The translations under genes and the position numbers were made by a program. This document shows positions 47,448 through 58,477 of a stretch of 64,000 nt of DNA, piece after piece. Under the pieces are notes generated by a model. That model did not search any database and was not told the DNA's origin. It was given only the letters and a program-made list of their open reading frames with translations. The stretch's first letter is position 1. Every line of letters begins with the position of its first letter. Source of the stretch: Larimichthys crocea. Its lineage: Eukaryota > Chordata > Actinopteri > Sciaenidae. The DNA lies in contig NC_040016.1 of NCBI RefSeq assembly GCF_000972845.2, forward strand, positions 4,360,701-4,424,700. Reading direction: 5' to 3'.

Positions 47448-48425
47448 GCTCTGCCATTGAACCATTATCTTTGATTAACTGGCCCTGAGATTTAGGTGTA
47501 TGTCTTCTGCGTGACGTCCTTCTCGACCCTATGAGCTATTGATATTTTTCCAATTTCTTTACTATTTCCTTTAGCTTCATTTATTACTTGAATATAGAAA
47601 CGGGATTTGCTAATCTCATTTCATTAACCACTTTATTTCCTCAAACCTTGGTAAATAAAATGTCTGTACTCTCTTTAGATTTCATGGCCTTTTCTAAGGC
47701 TAAATCTCTTTGTTTCATCAATTGCCACAAAGGTGTCGCTAAACCAGGCAAGGGTTACGCTCTTCTCGTTTTCTCTCGGACTGCACAGTAAACTTCTCTC
47801 TAACAGTTTTCAGTTTGGCTGAAATAAGTCGCAGCCATGATCCAAGTCTCTGTGGACAAAACATCCTCCCAGTCCCAGACCGTTTAACTCACTTTCATAA
47901 GCAAGTTGTTTAGTTTTGGGTATGTGCGATATCAATTCTGCGTGATGTGGTGTGTTTCCTTAAATCTATTTTTAGTTAATTTTCTTGCTACTAGAGTTAA
48001 ATTGTAATCAGACAGTCCAGTAAGGAGATGTAACTTTTTGTTATTCTCTCTGGTTTGTTGGAGAAAATAGAGATCCAACATTGTGCTTGAGCGTTTTGTT
48101 ATCCTTGTTGGCCCTTTAACCAGTTGCTGCAGGTTGATGTTTATCTGTTATAGTTTTCAGTTTATTCTTTTCCTCTGTCTCCCTCTTCTTCCCAGTTTAG
48201 ATAAAATCACCCCATGAGAATAATCTCTTTGTTTTGTTACATGTTTCAACATATTGGTAAGGACTAGAAAAAGAATCCTTTTGCGATGGTGGTCTATAGA
48301 AAGCAATTAAAGTGAATGACATTTGTTGACATAATATAACTTTTATGGCAACATGCTCTAAAGTGGTCTGCTGCATCGAGTGTAATGCACTCACATTTAT
48401 ATCGTCTTTGACATAGATCATAGAT
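47448..48425 (-). mobile_element. LINE copy 2 (endonuclease part, indel-rich)
   Basis: Same sequence as 42410-43380 with many single-base gains and losses; only short frames survive (for example EHVAIKVILCQQMSFTLIAF). It is followed by the same repeated spacer as LINE copy 1. It belongs to the second copy of the 42.4-46.9 kb block. Confidence 0.85.
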
Positions 48426-48651
48426 CATTTCAAGTCAAATCAAACAACCACAGACGTGGTATTTATTGTCTGATATGTTGTGTTTCAAACATTTTTACTG
48501 AGCCACAGAACATAATACATAGTCAGTAGTTTTATTTCATCTCTACAAAAGAATAATAATAATATAATAATAATAAATAATAATAATAATAATAAATAGA
48601 AATATATTCCTTTACTTTCATAGATATTAAACAGATAAAAGATACAGAATA

Positions 48652-50260
48652 TACACTACCACCGGTCAAAATTTTTAGAACACCCTAAGTTTTTCCAGTT
48701 ATTTATTGCAATTCAAGTCGTGCAAGCCCAATGAACAGCTTGAAATGGTACAAAGGTAAGTACTGAACAGCCAGAGGTTAAAAAAAAAGGTTTGGTTACC
48801 CAAAACTGTAAAATAATGTACATTTCATAAGTATACAGAAAGGCCATTTTCAGGGAAGACAAAGTGGGGTTAACATTTAAAAAGCTGTTCTGCAGCAATG
48901 AAGGTTGAATCAGGCTTGAAAGCTGGTGCTACTAATTCCTACAGGTATTCCAACTTTTTCTTGATTACTTATAACCCCCTCTGTCTGCATAAAAGCAGTG
49001 TTGGAACACACTGTGGTACCAGACCCTCATGAGCATCAGGTGAACAGTACCGTACTGCGAAAGTAAGTTGTTGGCTACAAAAATGTTGAGAAAAAGGCAA
49101 TTAACAGAGGACGAAGAGACAGACCATCATAGCACTTAAAAATGTAGGTCTTTCCTACAGAGAAATTGCAAAGAAATTCAAGGTGTCAGTGAGTACAAGT
49201 TTCTTCACCATCAAAACGCACTCAGAACTGGGGGAAACTCTGACAGGAAGCGGTCTGACAGACCCAAAGCCACAACTGAATCAGAGGACAAGTTTCTGAG
49301 AGTTTTAACAGCTTGCGTGATAGGTGGCTCACAGGACAACAGCTTCAAGCACAGCTTAATAGTGGTCATAGTAAGCAAGCTCAGTTTCAACTGTGAAGAG
49401 AAGACTTCGAGCTGAGAGGTTTGACAGGGCGAGATTGCAGCAAGAAAGCCATTGCTAAGACGTCAGAATAAGACAAAGAGGCTCTCCTGTGCGCATGAAA
49501 CACCGCCATTGGACTACTGAAGACTGGAAGAAGGTATTATGGACTGATGAATCAAAATTTAAAATCTTCGGTTCATCACGCAGGAACTTTTGTATGCCAT
49601 CGAGCAGGCGAGAGGAATGGTTCTACAGTGTGACATCAACTGTCAACATGCAGGAGGAAGTGGATGGTCTGGGGCTGTTTTGCTGGATCCAGGGTCGGTG
49701 ACTTGTACAGAGTGAGCGGCACCCTGAACCTAAAACGGCTACCACAGCATTCTGCAGCGCCATGCAATACCCTCTGGTAGCGCCTAGTTTGGTCGAGGTT
49801 TATCCTACAGCAAGATAATGACCCAAAACACAAGTCCAAGCTATGCCAAAACTACCTCAAGAAAAAAAGAACAAGATGGTAAGCTTGAAAACATGGAGTG
49901 GCCAGCACAGTTTCCAGACTTAAACCCACCGAGCTGGTTTGGGATGAACTGGACAGAAAGTTTAACGCCAAGCAAACTAAGTGGCCACACATTTATGGAA
50001 GTTCTGCAACAGACCTGGGAAGAACTTTCTGAAGAATATTTGATTTCTATTGTAGAAAGAATGCCACGAGTTGTGTTCAGTGTTTATATCTGCCAAGGTG
50101 GCTACTGTGATGAGTCAAAAGTTTAGAATACATTTTGGTCTATAAATTGACTGATTTTTTCCAGGTAATAGTCAGACCCCATGTATCTCTGTAGAAAACA
50201 GGAGCAAATTGCCCCAAAACATAAAAATCTTTGATAATATATTTTATTTAATTTATAATT
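48652..50260 (+). mobile_element. Tc1/mariner element, copy 2 (indel-rich)
   Basis: Copy of 43590-45240, with the terminal-repeat block CACTACCACCGGTCAAAATT and transposase pieces in changing frames (HRHWTTEDWKKVLWTDESKF at 49498, ENMEWPAQFPDLN at 49890, VERMPRVVFSV near the end). Many one-base indels disrupt it. Confidence 0.85.
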
Positions 50261-50317
50261 GTTGTAGAATCGCAATATTACACTTGAGGGGTGCTTTAAC
50301 TTAGTATTGGCACTTTA

Positions 50318-51478
50318 GTGCTGCATCACTGTCAACCTTCAGCGCCTGGAAAATATCAACAGTCTATCAAGACTTCATCCTGCCAGGCGGATATGGAAAA
50401 ACATCACACACGTAAGGGCCAGGCAGAGGCCGGGAGAGTGCCCAGGTATCAAAGGCAACCTCAGGGTTTCAGACAACCTGCTGAGTTCAGAAGAGGGCCT
50501 GACCGGAGGAGAACTCCTTGGGTACACACCAGAGCGCCGCAACCCCTGTGAGAGAAATCTCCAACCGAGTTCCTCAGCAGTGTTTGAGTAGTGACAAAAT
50601 CTGACCAACCAGAGCCTAAGGAAGATGACGAGATGAACACATTTAGATGTACGGAATATGTCAAGGGGGAAAAAATGGGATATGTGGTAGAGGCCTCCAC
50701 CCAGGCCACAACACAAGTCCCCAGATTGAGTTTCAGCAACCAGGGGTGAGAGAGACCAAGCAGGCCACCAACCCTCAAGACAGAGGGTGAGAAGAAAATG
50801 AGGCTGAACCCTGCAACGAGGTAGATGCTTCACCCCAGCAGGCCATGATTTATGTCTCTGAGCTAGAACATCAGCAAGTTCCAGAGACAAACAGACCGCA
50901 TCACTCAACTGAAGAAGGAAATGAGGCTTTAGCAGCTGAGATGGAGCTTTAAAGAAAATGCTCCAGATGAACAAGACTCTTCATGATCAGACCGAGCAGA
51001 AGAGGATGGACGAGGTGAAGGACTTGGAGCTTCAGCTTTCAGAGAAGAAAGCCTCTGAAGTTGAAGCTGTCTGTAAAGTCCAGGAACTGGAGAAAACTCT
51101 CCAGAGACAGAAGGACAGACTGGTAGAACAAGACCTGCTTCTGGCTCAACAGGAAGTGGACATCACCAAACTGAAGACTGCACTGATTCAGACACAGGAC
51201 GAACTAAAGAGTCATCACAGCTGCGTAGGCAGGAGGAGAGGTCACTCCCTCAATGAAACCTTAAAGACATCCAGCACCGCCCTGCAGGAGAAAAAAGCTA
51301 TGCAGGAAAGAAAACAGCAGATGAAAAGGTCGAGAAATTGCCCTCTCTGGAAAAAGATTCTCCAGTTCTTTAAGTAAACTGGAGGCCAACCATATCCCCC
51401 CAAGCAATCCCCCCCAATGAACAACTCATCCTCCATGCCTACCCCCACCCAATCATCACCTCGTCCTAAAATATGCCC
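50318..51478 (+). pseudogene. Coiled-coil ORF copy 3, frameshifted
   Basis: Full-length match to copy 1 including the 25-codon upstream part. Single-base changes split it into pieces, e.g. GGGTACACACC near 50520, GAGCAGTTAAAG reduced to GAGCTTTAAAG at 50945, and the C-terminal PSSLSK region shifted. The coil segment 50958-51377 stays open. Damage could be real or due to unpolished sequence. Confidence 0.8.
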
Positions 51479-51990
51479 AACACCTGGTTTTCATCTGTTT
51501 ACTCCAAATTAAAAAACAAGATAATGGGCAATCGCTTAACATCGTACCCAAATATGCCCAACCCTGGTTTTCAATCTGTTTACTCCAAATAAAAACAAGA
51601 TAATGGGCAAGTCACTTAACTAAACAATCATGTACCCAAATATGCCGCAACACCTTGCACTGTGAACCCGAATAAGTTCAGAATACTCAAAAAAAAAAAA
51701 AAACATTCGTAACTGATTACATAAAACGTTTAAGTTATGCTAACAATTTTTGTTTGAGTTACACTTTACTCAAAAATTTTGTGTTCAGTTGACTTAATAT
51801 ATATTCTAAGTGCAATATATTTTTTAATTCCCTTAACTTAATATGTATGTTTTCTTCATACTTAAATATGATCGAATGATTTATAAAAACTAATTAGATA
51901 GACTTGAAAAAATCAACTGTACACAATGTAGTACATCAATAGTATCTACTCAAAATATTACACCTTAATGAACTCAAATATTTACCACTG
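51472..51990. repeat. Minisatellite array 2 and CACTG left end, copy 2
   Basis: Two 80-bp units with indels, then CACTGTGAACCCGAATAAG at 51658 and the AT-rich subterminal block up to the TGCCA junction. Confidence 0.8.
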
Positions 51991-53045
51991 CCAGGCGGAT
52001 ATGGAAAAACACACACACGTAAAGGGCCAGGCAGAGGCCGGGAGAGTGCCCAGGTATCAAAGGTAACCTCAGGTTTCAGACAACCTGCTGAGTTCAGAAG
52101 AGGCCTGAATGGAGGAGAACTCCTTGGGTACACACCAGAGCGCCGCACCCCTGTGAGAGAAATCTCCAACCGAGTTCCTCAGCATGTGTGAGTAGTGAAG
52201 ACAAATCTGACCACCGAGCCTAAGGAAGAGACGAGATGACATTTAGATGTAGTATGTCAAGGGGAAAAATGGTGGTATTGTGGTAGAGGCCTCCCACCCA
52301 CACCAGTCCCAATTGGGTTCCGCCCAGAGAGTGACGGGCGCCACGCAGGCAGGCCACCCACCCTCAGACAAGGGTGAGAAGAAAATGCGGCTGAACCCTG
52401 CACCGAGGTAGAGGCTTCACCCCAGCAGGCCATGATTATGTCTCTGAGCTAGAACATCAGCAGTTCCAGAGACAAACAGACCGCATCACTCAACTGAAGA
52501 ATGGAAATGAGGCTTTAGCAGCTGAGATGGAGCAGTTAAAGAAAATGCTCCAGATGAACAAGACTCTTCATGATCAGACCGAGCAGAAGAGGATGGACGA
52601 GGTGAAGGACTTGGAGCTTCAGCTTTCAGAGAAGAAAGCTCTGAAGTTGAAGCTGTCTGTAAAGTCAGGAACTGGAGAAAACTCTCCAGAGACAGAAGGA
52701 CAGACGGGTAGAACAAGACTGCTTCTGGCTCAACAGGAAGTGGACACACCAAATGAAACTGCGCACTGATTCAGACACAGGCACGAACTAAAGAGTCATC
52801 ACTGCGTAGGCAGGAGGAGAGGTACTCCTCAATGAAACCTTAAAGACATCCAGCACGCCCCTGCAGAGAAAAAAAAGCTATGCAGGAAGAAAACAGCATG
52901 AAAAGGGTGAGAAATTGCCCTCTCTGGAAAAAGATTCTCCCAGTTTCTTTAAGTAAACGGGAGGCCACCATATCCCCCAAGCAAATCCCCCAATGAACAA
53001 ACTCATCCTCCATGCCTACCCCCCACCCAATCATCACCTCGCCTA
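51991..53045 (+). pseudogene. Coiled-coil ORF copy 4, heavily frameshifted
   Basis: Begins at TGCCAGGCGGATATGG after the CACTG left end, like copy 2. Positions 52210-52400 are especially garbled relative to copy 1. Open coil fragments remain (MEQLKKMLQMNKTLHDQTEQ at 52527). Confidence 0.8.
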
Positions 53046-53627
53046 AAAATGTCCAACCCTGGTTTTCATCTGTTTACTCCAATTAAAAAACAAATAATGG
53101 GCAATCCTTAACATCGTACCCAAATATGCCCAACCCTGGTTTTCATCTGTTTACTCAACTCAATTAAAAACAGAAGATAATGGCAGAGCACTTAACATCG
53201 TACCCAAATATGCCCAACCCTGGTTTTCATCTGTTACTCCAAATTAAAAACAAAGAATGGGCAACGCTTAACATCGTACCCAAATAGGCCCAACCTGCAC
53301 TGTAAACCCAATAAGTTCAGAATACTCAAAAAAAAAAAAAAACATCGTAACTGATTACATAAGAACTTTTAAGTTATGCTAACAATTTTTGTTTGAGTTA
53401 CACTTTACTCAAAAAATTTGTGTTCAGTTGACTTAATATATATTCTAAGTGCATATATTTTTTAATTCCCTTAACTTACTGTATGTTTTTCTCACTTAAA
53501 TATGATCGAATGATACTTATAAAAACTAAATTAGATAGACTTGAAAAATCAACGTACACATGTATTACATCAATAGTATCTACTCAAAATATTACACCTT
53601 AATGAACTCAAAATATTTACCCACTGC
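53046..53627. repeat. Minisatellite array 3 and CACTG left end, copy 3
   Basis: Three 80-bp units with indels (53048-53297) followed by CACTGTAAACCCAATAAG at 53298 and the AT-rich subterminal block. Confidence 0.8.
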
Positions 53628-54704
53628 CAGGCGGTATGGAAAAACATCACACCGTAAAGGGCCAGGCAGAGGCCGGGAGAGTGCCCAGGTATCAAAGGTA
53701 ACCTCAGGGTTTCAGACAACCTGCTGAGTTCAGAAGAGGCCTGAATGGAGGAGACTCCTTGGGTACCACCAGACGCGCGCGCACCCCTGTGAGAGAAATC
53801 TCCAACCGAGTTCCTCAGCAGTGTGTGAGTAGTGAGACAAATCTGACCACCGAGGCCTAAGGAAGATGACGAGATGACATATTTGATGTACTGAATATGT
53901 CAAGGGAAAAAATGGTGGTATTGTGGTAGAGGCCTCTACCCAGGCCACAACACAAGTCCCTCAGATTGAGTTTCAGCAGCCCAGGGTGAGAGAACCGAGC
54001 AGGCCACCACCCTCAAGACAGAGGGTGAAGAAAATGCAGGCTGAACCCTGCAACGAGTAGAGGCTTCACCCCCAGCAGGCCATGATTTATGTCTCTGAGC
54101 TAGAACATAGCAGTTCCAGAGACAAACAGACCGCATCACCACTCAACTGAAGAATGGAAATGAGGCTTTAGCAGCTGAGATGGCAGTTAAAGAAATGCTC
54201 CAGATGAACAAGACTCTTTCATGATCAACACCGAGCAGAAGAGGATGGACGAGGTGAAGGACTTGGAGCTTCAGTTTCAGAGAAGAAAGCCTCTGAATTG
54301 AAGCTGTCTGTAAAGTCGCAGGAACTGAAGAAAACTCCTCCAGAACAGAAGAGACGGGTAGAACAAGACTTGCTTCTGGCTCAACAGGAGTGGACATCAC
54401 CCAACTGAAGACTGCACTGATGTCAGACACAGGACGAACTAAAGAGTCATCAGCTGCGTAGGCAGGAGGAGAGGTCACTCCTCAATGAAAACCTTAAAGA
54501 ATCCAGCCACGCCCTGCAGGAGGAAAAAAGCTAGCAGAAAAGAAAACAGCAGATGAAAAGGGTCGAAGAAATCGCCCTCTCTGGAAAGATCTCCCATTCG
54601 TTAAGTAAACTGGAGGCACCATATCCCCCCAAGCAAGTCCCCCATGAACAACTCATGCTCCAGGCCTACCCCCACGCACCCAACAGCACCTGTCCCTAAA
54701 ATAC
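53628..54704 (+). pseudogene. Coiled-coil ORF copy 5, heavily frameshifted
   Basis: Same junction (TGCCAGGCGG) and order as copies 2 and 4. Frames are broken throughout by single-base changes. It ends with GCACCTGTCCCTAAAATACC, the degraded stop region, and is followed by minisatellite array 4. Confidence 0.8.
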
Positions 54705-55149
54705 CCAACCCTGGTGTTTCAATCTGTTTACTTACTTCTCCAAATTAAAAAACAAAGATAATGGGCATCGCTTAACTCGTACCCAAATATGCCCAACCTG
54801 CCACTGTAAAAAACCCGAATAAGTTCAGAAAACTCAAAAAAAAAAAAAAAAACACATTCGTAACGATTACATAAGAACTTTTAAGTTATGCTAACAAGTT
54901 TTGTTTGAGTGTACACTTTACTTCAAACTTTTTTGTTCATTGAATATCTATGCTAAAGGTCAATATAGTTTTTACATTCCCTTCACTTAATATGTATGTT
55001 ATTTGCTTCTCCTTAAATATGCGTGAATGCTACTTCGCACCCGCAATTAGATAGACTTGAACACATCACGGTCACCCAATGTATTACATCAATAGTCTCT
55101 ACTCAAAATATTCCCTACCACCTTCATGAACTCAAAATATTTACCCCTT

Positions 55150-56033
55150 GCCACTTAAACGTTAGAAAAACGCCCTGGTTTCAGTTTATAATCTCAAATA
55201 AAGCAAGCGTGGAAGGACCAGGGGCCGCTCAAGCCGTGATTCGGCTCATGGAACAATAACGGGGTTCTGGCCCCCCAAATACATGCCAAAAAAAGTAACG
55301 GTAACAGGTATTGTATGATTATGCAAAGGCAACATCATCCGGCAATAAAAGGTTATTGACGAAGTGTTTCTGTCAAAGTCTTCCAATAATGTATTACGGG
55401 TATAAACAGCACCTTGGAAAGCTACCTTTTAAAAAAGCATTAACAACTTTTACATTTCAATTTTTGTTTTCAATATATGTCAGCTTAGTAAAACTGTGAA
55501 ATGTCGAATAAATTCAATGAGCACCTGGAGCCAAACTTTTTTTTTACAAAGATAATGTATCATTAAAATCATTTAAATTTAATTACGCACCTCAGGGATG
55601 ACAAACTTTCGCCTGTCCTTCCAACCGTTTTCTCCAAAAAAACAAAACGAGAAGAATAACTGCAAAAAGCAGCATCAAAAAGCTACATTTTGGGCACCTG
55701 GAAATAGAACCACTGCTAAACAAATAATAAAGTAAGAAAATAAATCTAATTAAATAAATAACTAATTGCCATTAACAATGAGGGCATACTGATCAATGAG
55801 GTTCAAGAGGCAGTACAATAAAATAAACAAAAAATGTACCTCTCATTCTAAACTTATAAAAAAGCCCACTAGCATCGAAAAATGCTTCAACATTTTAACA
55901 GACATGTTTATAATAGCAGACACAATCTAAAAAAAAAGNNNNNNNNNNGAACAGAACAACATGCCTGTAGTAATGTTGCTGACATGAATCACATTTATGC
56001 ATGCCTGCACTCACCAGGCATTCCTCACCTTGT
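55150..56033. other. Left internal part of the CACTG element, no gene
   Basis: AT-rich sequence between the repeated left end and the last exon of the SAMD3-like remnant; presumably its 3'UTR and downstream region. Includes the N gap 55939-55948. I see no exon here. Confidence 0.5.
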
Positions 56034-56345
56034 TTATCCTTTTAACAAATCATTTTTCAGGGAGAGTAGGCATGGTTTCAATGGTTTGTTATCGTCCAGA
56101 CACATCAGCACTTTCTGGATGAATGTGAATGTGTGAGTGAGTTTCTTTGGATAATCTAAGTGTAATGCATAGATTAAACCAAACAGCACCACAAATGCAT
56201 CAGCCAACCTGGGAAGCTCACTTATAACAACTTCATCCTCGATCACAATGGATATGTTCTCAGGGCTGAAGCTGATGGAACCAATGTCAGGGACCACAGA
56301 GAGGAGCGCTAGCTGGGTGTCAGTGATCTCCACCTCATCTTCACC
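56034..56345 (-). pseudogene. SAMD3-like gene remnant, last coding exon
   Basis: Begins after acceptor TTTGCAG at 56346-56347 (minus strand) and reads GEDEVEITDTQLALLSVVPD, then FSPENISIVIEDEVVISELP, then AFVVLFGLIYALHLDYPKKL, TFTFIQKVLMCLDDN and a stop at 56034-56036. The LFGLIYALHLDYPK and F-FIQKVL-LDD pattern is the characteristic C terminus of a large family of teleost proteins often labelled SAMD3-like and associated with repeats. Function unknown. The reading frame is intact in this exon. Confidence 0.55.
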
Positions 56346-56642
56346 CTGCAAAACAAGAAAATCAATTATAACAACAAATCCAGAAGGATATGACACAATC
56401 CTTGTTTGTAGAGCCAAAATTAGCCAATATTTCTTCCTTAACAAGTTCACCAAGTAACTTTAAGTATCATACAAACCGAGATCTGAAGAAAACCTAAGGA
56501 GTACTGAGGAGAGAGCAATGTGAGCTAGAGTCAAGCCAAGAACAGAGAGATCAGTCACTGTATGTGCGAGAGTGAAGCACAGCTCTGGCTGCAGAGACAG
56601 TGTGTGTAGGGGAGGGGCGGGCGCTGTGTGTGACTGGCTTAT

Positions 56643-56679
56643 CATGGATATTGACGAGTTTTACTTGTCAATATCCATG
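56643..56679. other. Strong hairpin in intron of SAMD3-like remnant
   Basis: CATGGATATTGACGAG (56643-56658) and CTTGTCAATATCCATG (56664-56679) are inverted with one mismatch and a 5-nt TTTTA loop. No adjoining feature explains it. Confidence 0.7.
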
Positions 56680-56700
56680 GTCAATAACCCAAATACTTAC

Positions 56701-56796
56701 ATTACAGGTTTTGAAGAATTCAGTGTCATCCTCCCGGAGATACACTGGAAGCGCACAAAGAGCCAGAGTGCGTCGCATGTTGATGTCATGTTCTTC
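56701..56796 (-). pseudogene. SAMD3-like gene remnant, internal coding exon
   Basis: Minus-strand exon flanked by ATCTAG acceptor and GTAAGT donor: 96 nt, 32 codons, phase 0. It reads EEHDINMRRTLALCALPVYL followed by REDDTEFFKTCN. The ALPVYLREDD-E-FFKTC motif precedes the C-terminal exon in the fish SAMD3-like family. The large upstream coding exons of that family are not found in this element, so the gene is internally deleted. Confidence 0.55.
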
Positions 56797-56890
56797 CTAG
56801 ATTAAGAAAAAATCATTATAGAAATATTTTGCCAGGATGCTTGTGTCACTGGTATAACAATGTAATGCTTCAGTTATGTTACAAATAGTA

Positions 56891-56903
56891 ATCTATCTAT
56901 GTA

Positions 56904-56960
<57 letters not shown>
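56891..56960. repeat. (TATC)n microsatellite
   Basis: Tetranucleotide ATCT repeat, about 15 units, one interruption near 56900. Confidence 0.95.
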
Positions 56961-56961
<1 letters not shown>

Positions 56962-57340
56962 TCAGCAGGATAATTGACTACTATCAAGGCATCACAAACA
57001 ATTACAAGCTTTTTGTAATCTGTAATGACATCATCTTGAACAATGTGTTGGCGGCGAAAAAATGCCAAATATTCACTTGTTCGAGCTTCTCAAGGGTGAA
57101 GGTTTTTAATCTGAAGGTGTCAGTTTCTGACATTTTAAAGACAAAATCAATTAGCTCTTTATAGACAAAACAATTAATCTACTAATTAAAAGAATGATCA
57201 GCAGATCAATCAATATTGAAAATATTTATTACACAAATCCTGCAGGGAGAGAATAAACAAATGTAATTTATTTGCAAATCATGATGAACTTCATAATCAA
57301 ATGGTGTTTAAAAAAATAAATTAAAAAATACTTTACTCAC

Positions 57341-57387
57341 CTGTTGCTCAGAATGACAAACTTCTAATATCCAAACGCTCTATGGTA
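57341..57387 (-). other. Possible 5' non-coding exon of SAMD3-like remnant
   Basis: Bounded by an AG acceptor and a GTGAGT donor on the minus strand. All three frames contain a stop, so it would be untranslated. Weak, based on splice signals and position only. Confidence 0.3.
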
Positions 57388-57749
57388 CTATAACACAACA
57401 GAGAGCACAAACAGGTTAATGTTGCTTTAAAGTTAATGTTAAGGTGTAACGTAAATGATTATGTATAGTATTATTTTGCATATCCCTTATTGTCTAATAA
57501 AAAATAAACTTTCACATATGCAGCAACTGCTTTTATTAAAACATTTCACAGATATTTGAAACAAGTCGTCCTCTGCATATTTTCAACAGTAACGAAGTAA
57601 CGTTAGCGTTAAGCTTTAAGTAAGTTTTAAACCAGTTGGATATGTCTAATATCGTAACACATAACTTCATTACACAGCGTATGACAAAAGATAACTGTTT
57701 GTAAGTTATTGAACTTTTGCTGAACTTTTGTAACGGTAACGTTACTCAC

Positions 57750-57935
57750 CAATCTTCGCGCCAATCTTCCAAATCTTGAAGTCGGTGTCCCAGAACACAA
57801 AACACAGGTAATAATATACTTTGGCAACAGCACGGCGAAAAAATGTCCTTCGTTGTGCAGTTTTTTTTTTATTCTTATAAATTTGTATGTTTTTAAATTT
57901 TTTTTCGTAACGTCGCATCCCTCGCTAACGTCCAG
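57750..57935 (-). other. Possible first exon of SAMD3-like remnant
   Basis: Ends at a GTGAGT donor (plus-strand ACTCAC at 57744-57749) and lies downstream, on the minus strand, of a CpG-containing promoter-like region with cAMP-response-type palindromes. The start is not defined. Confidence 0.3.
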
Positions 57936-57980
57936 CCATTTTAAATGTTCTCGATACGTGCCCTGATCAGTTGGGTATAG

Positions 57981-57996
57981 TGACGTCAGACGTCAC
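57981..57996. promoter_or_regulatory. Tandem CRE/ATF palindromes
   Basis: TGACGTCA at 57981-57988 followed directly by GACGTCAC at 57989-57996. These are full cAMP-response/ATF consensus palindromes in a CpG-containing patch about 60 bp upstream of the putative first exon of the minus-strand remnant. Function is inferred from consensus only. Confidence 0.5.
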
Positions 57997-58173
57997 GTCC
58001 CCTCACGTACGCCTGTTAATTTAGACGTTTCAAGTTAAGTGACAGTGTTCAAATCAAAACGAGATATTCGTTAAGAATACTTAATGTTTCAGTATCGGGT
58101 GAACTCATTAGCCCACTTTGAGTTAGTTGCCTGCAATGGTTATGAGTTTGTAGTACTGTTTGGGTTTACAGTG

Positions 58174-58477
58174 TGGTTTCTTATCTGTTTACTCCAAATT
58201 AAAAACAGGAATAAAAAATAAATAAAAAAATGTTGAATTTTTGCAATTTTTTGAAACTTTTCTGATCTTTAATTCATTTCAAGTCAAATCAAGACCACAG
58301 ACGTGTATTTATTGTCTGATATTTTGTGTTTCAAATATTTTTATTGAGCCACAGAACATAATACATATGTCAGTAGTTATTTTTATCTCTCTACAAACGA
58401 ATAATAATAATAATAAAATAATAATAACTAATCGAAATATATTCCTTTACTTTCATAGGTATTAACAAGATAAAAGA
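58174..58477. repeat. Minisatellite fragment and repeated spacer after CACTG element
   Basis: 58174-58210 resumes the minisatellite (TTATCTGTTTACTCCAAATT). 58265-58477 is the diverged third copy of the spacer at 43380-43589, ending at a 10-N gap (58478-58487). Confidence 0.7.

Larger units (their letters stand above)
54802..58173 (-). mobile_element. CACTG-terminated DNA transposon-like element carrying a SAMD3-like gene remnant
   Basis: Left end CACTGTAAAAAACCCGAATAA (54802; CACTGTAAACCC in cleaner copies) and right end GGGTTTACAGTG (58162-58173) are inverted repeats of 12 bp plus weaker subterminal similarity. At the outer edges the minisatellite is interrupted as ..CCCTG[element]TGGTTT.., whereas an uninterrupted unit reads CCCTGGTTT, giving a 2-bp TG duplication. 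CACTR termini with 2-3 bp target duplications are a hallmark of the EnSpm/CACTA superfamily, but no transposase is visible here, so class is tentative. Inside, on the minus strand, are spliced exons of a protein-coding remnant (56701-56796, 56034-56345) and a CpG-bearing promoter-like region near 57900-58000. A 10-N gap lies at 55939-55948. Confidence 0.6.

Noticed and set aside
56891..56960. Regularly spaced direct repeats, checked as a CRISPR-like array
   Set aside because: Plain TATC microsatellite in eukaryotic DNA; no spacers.
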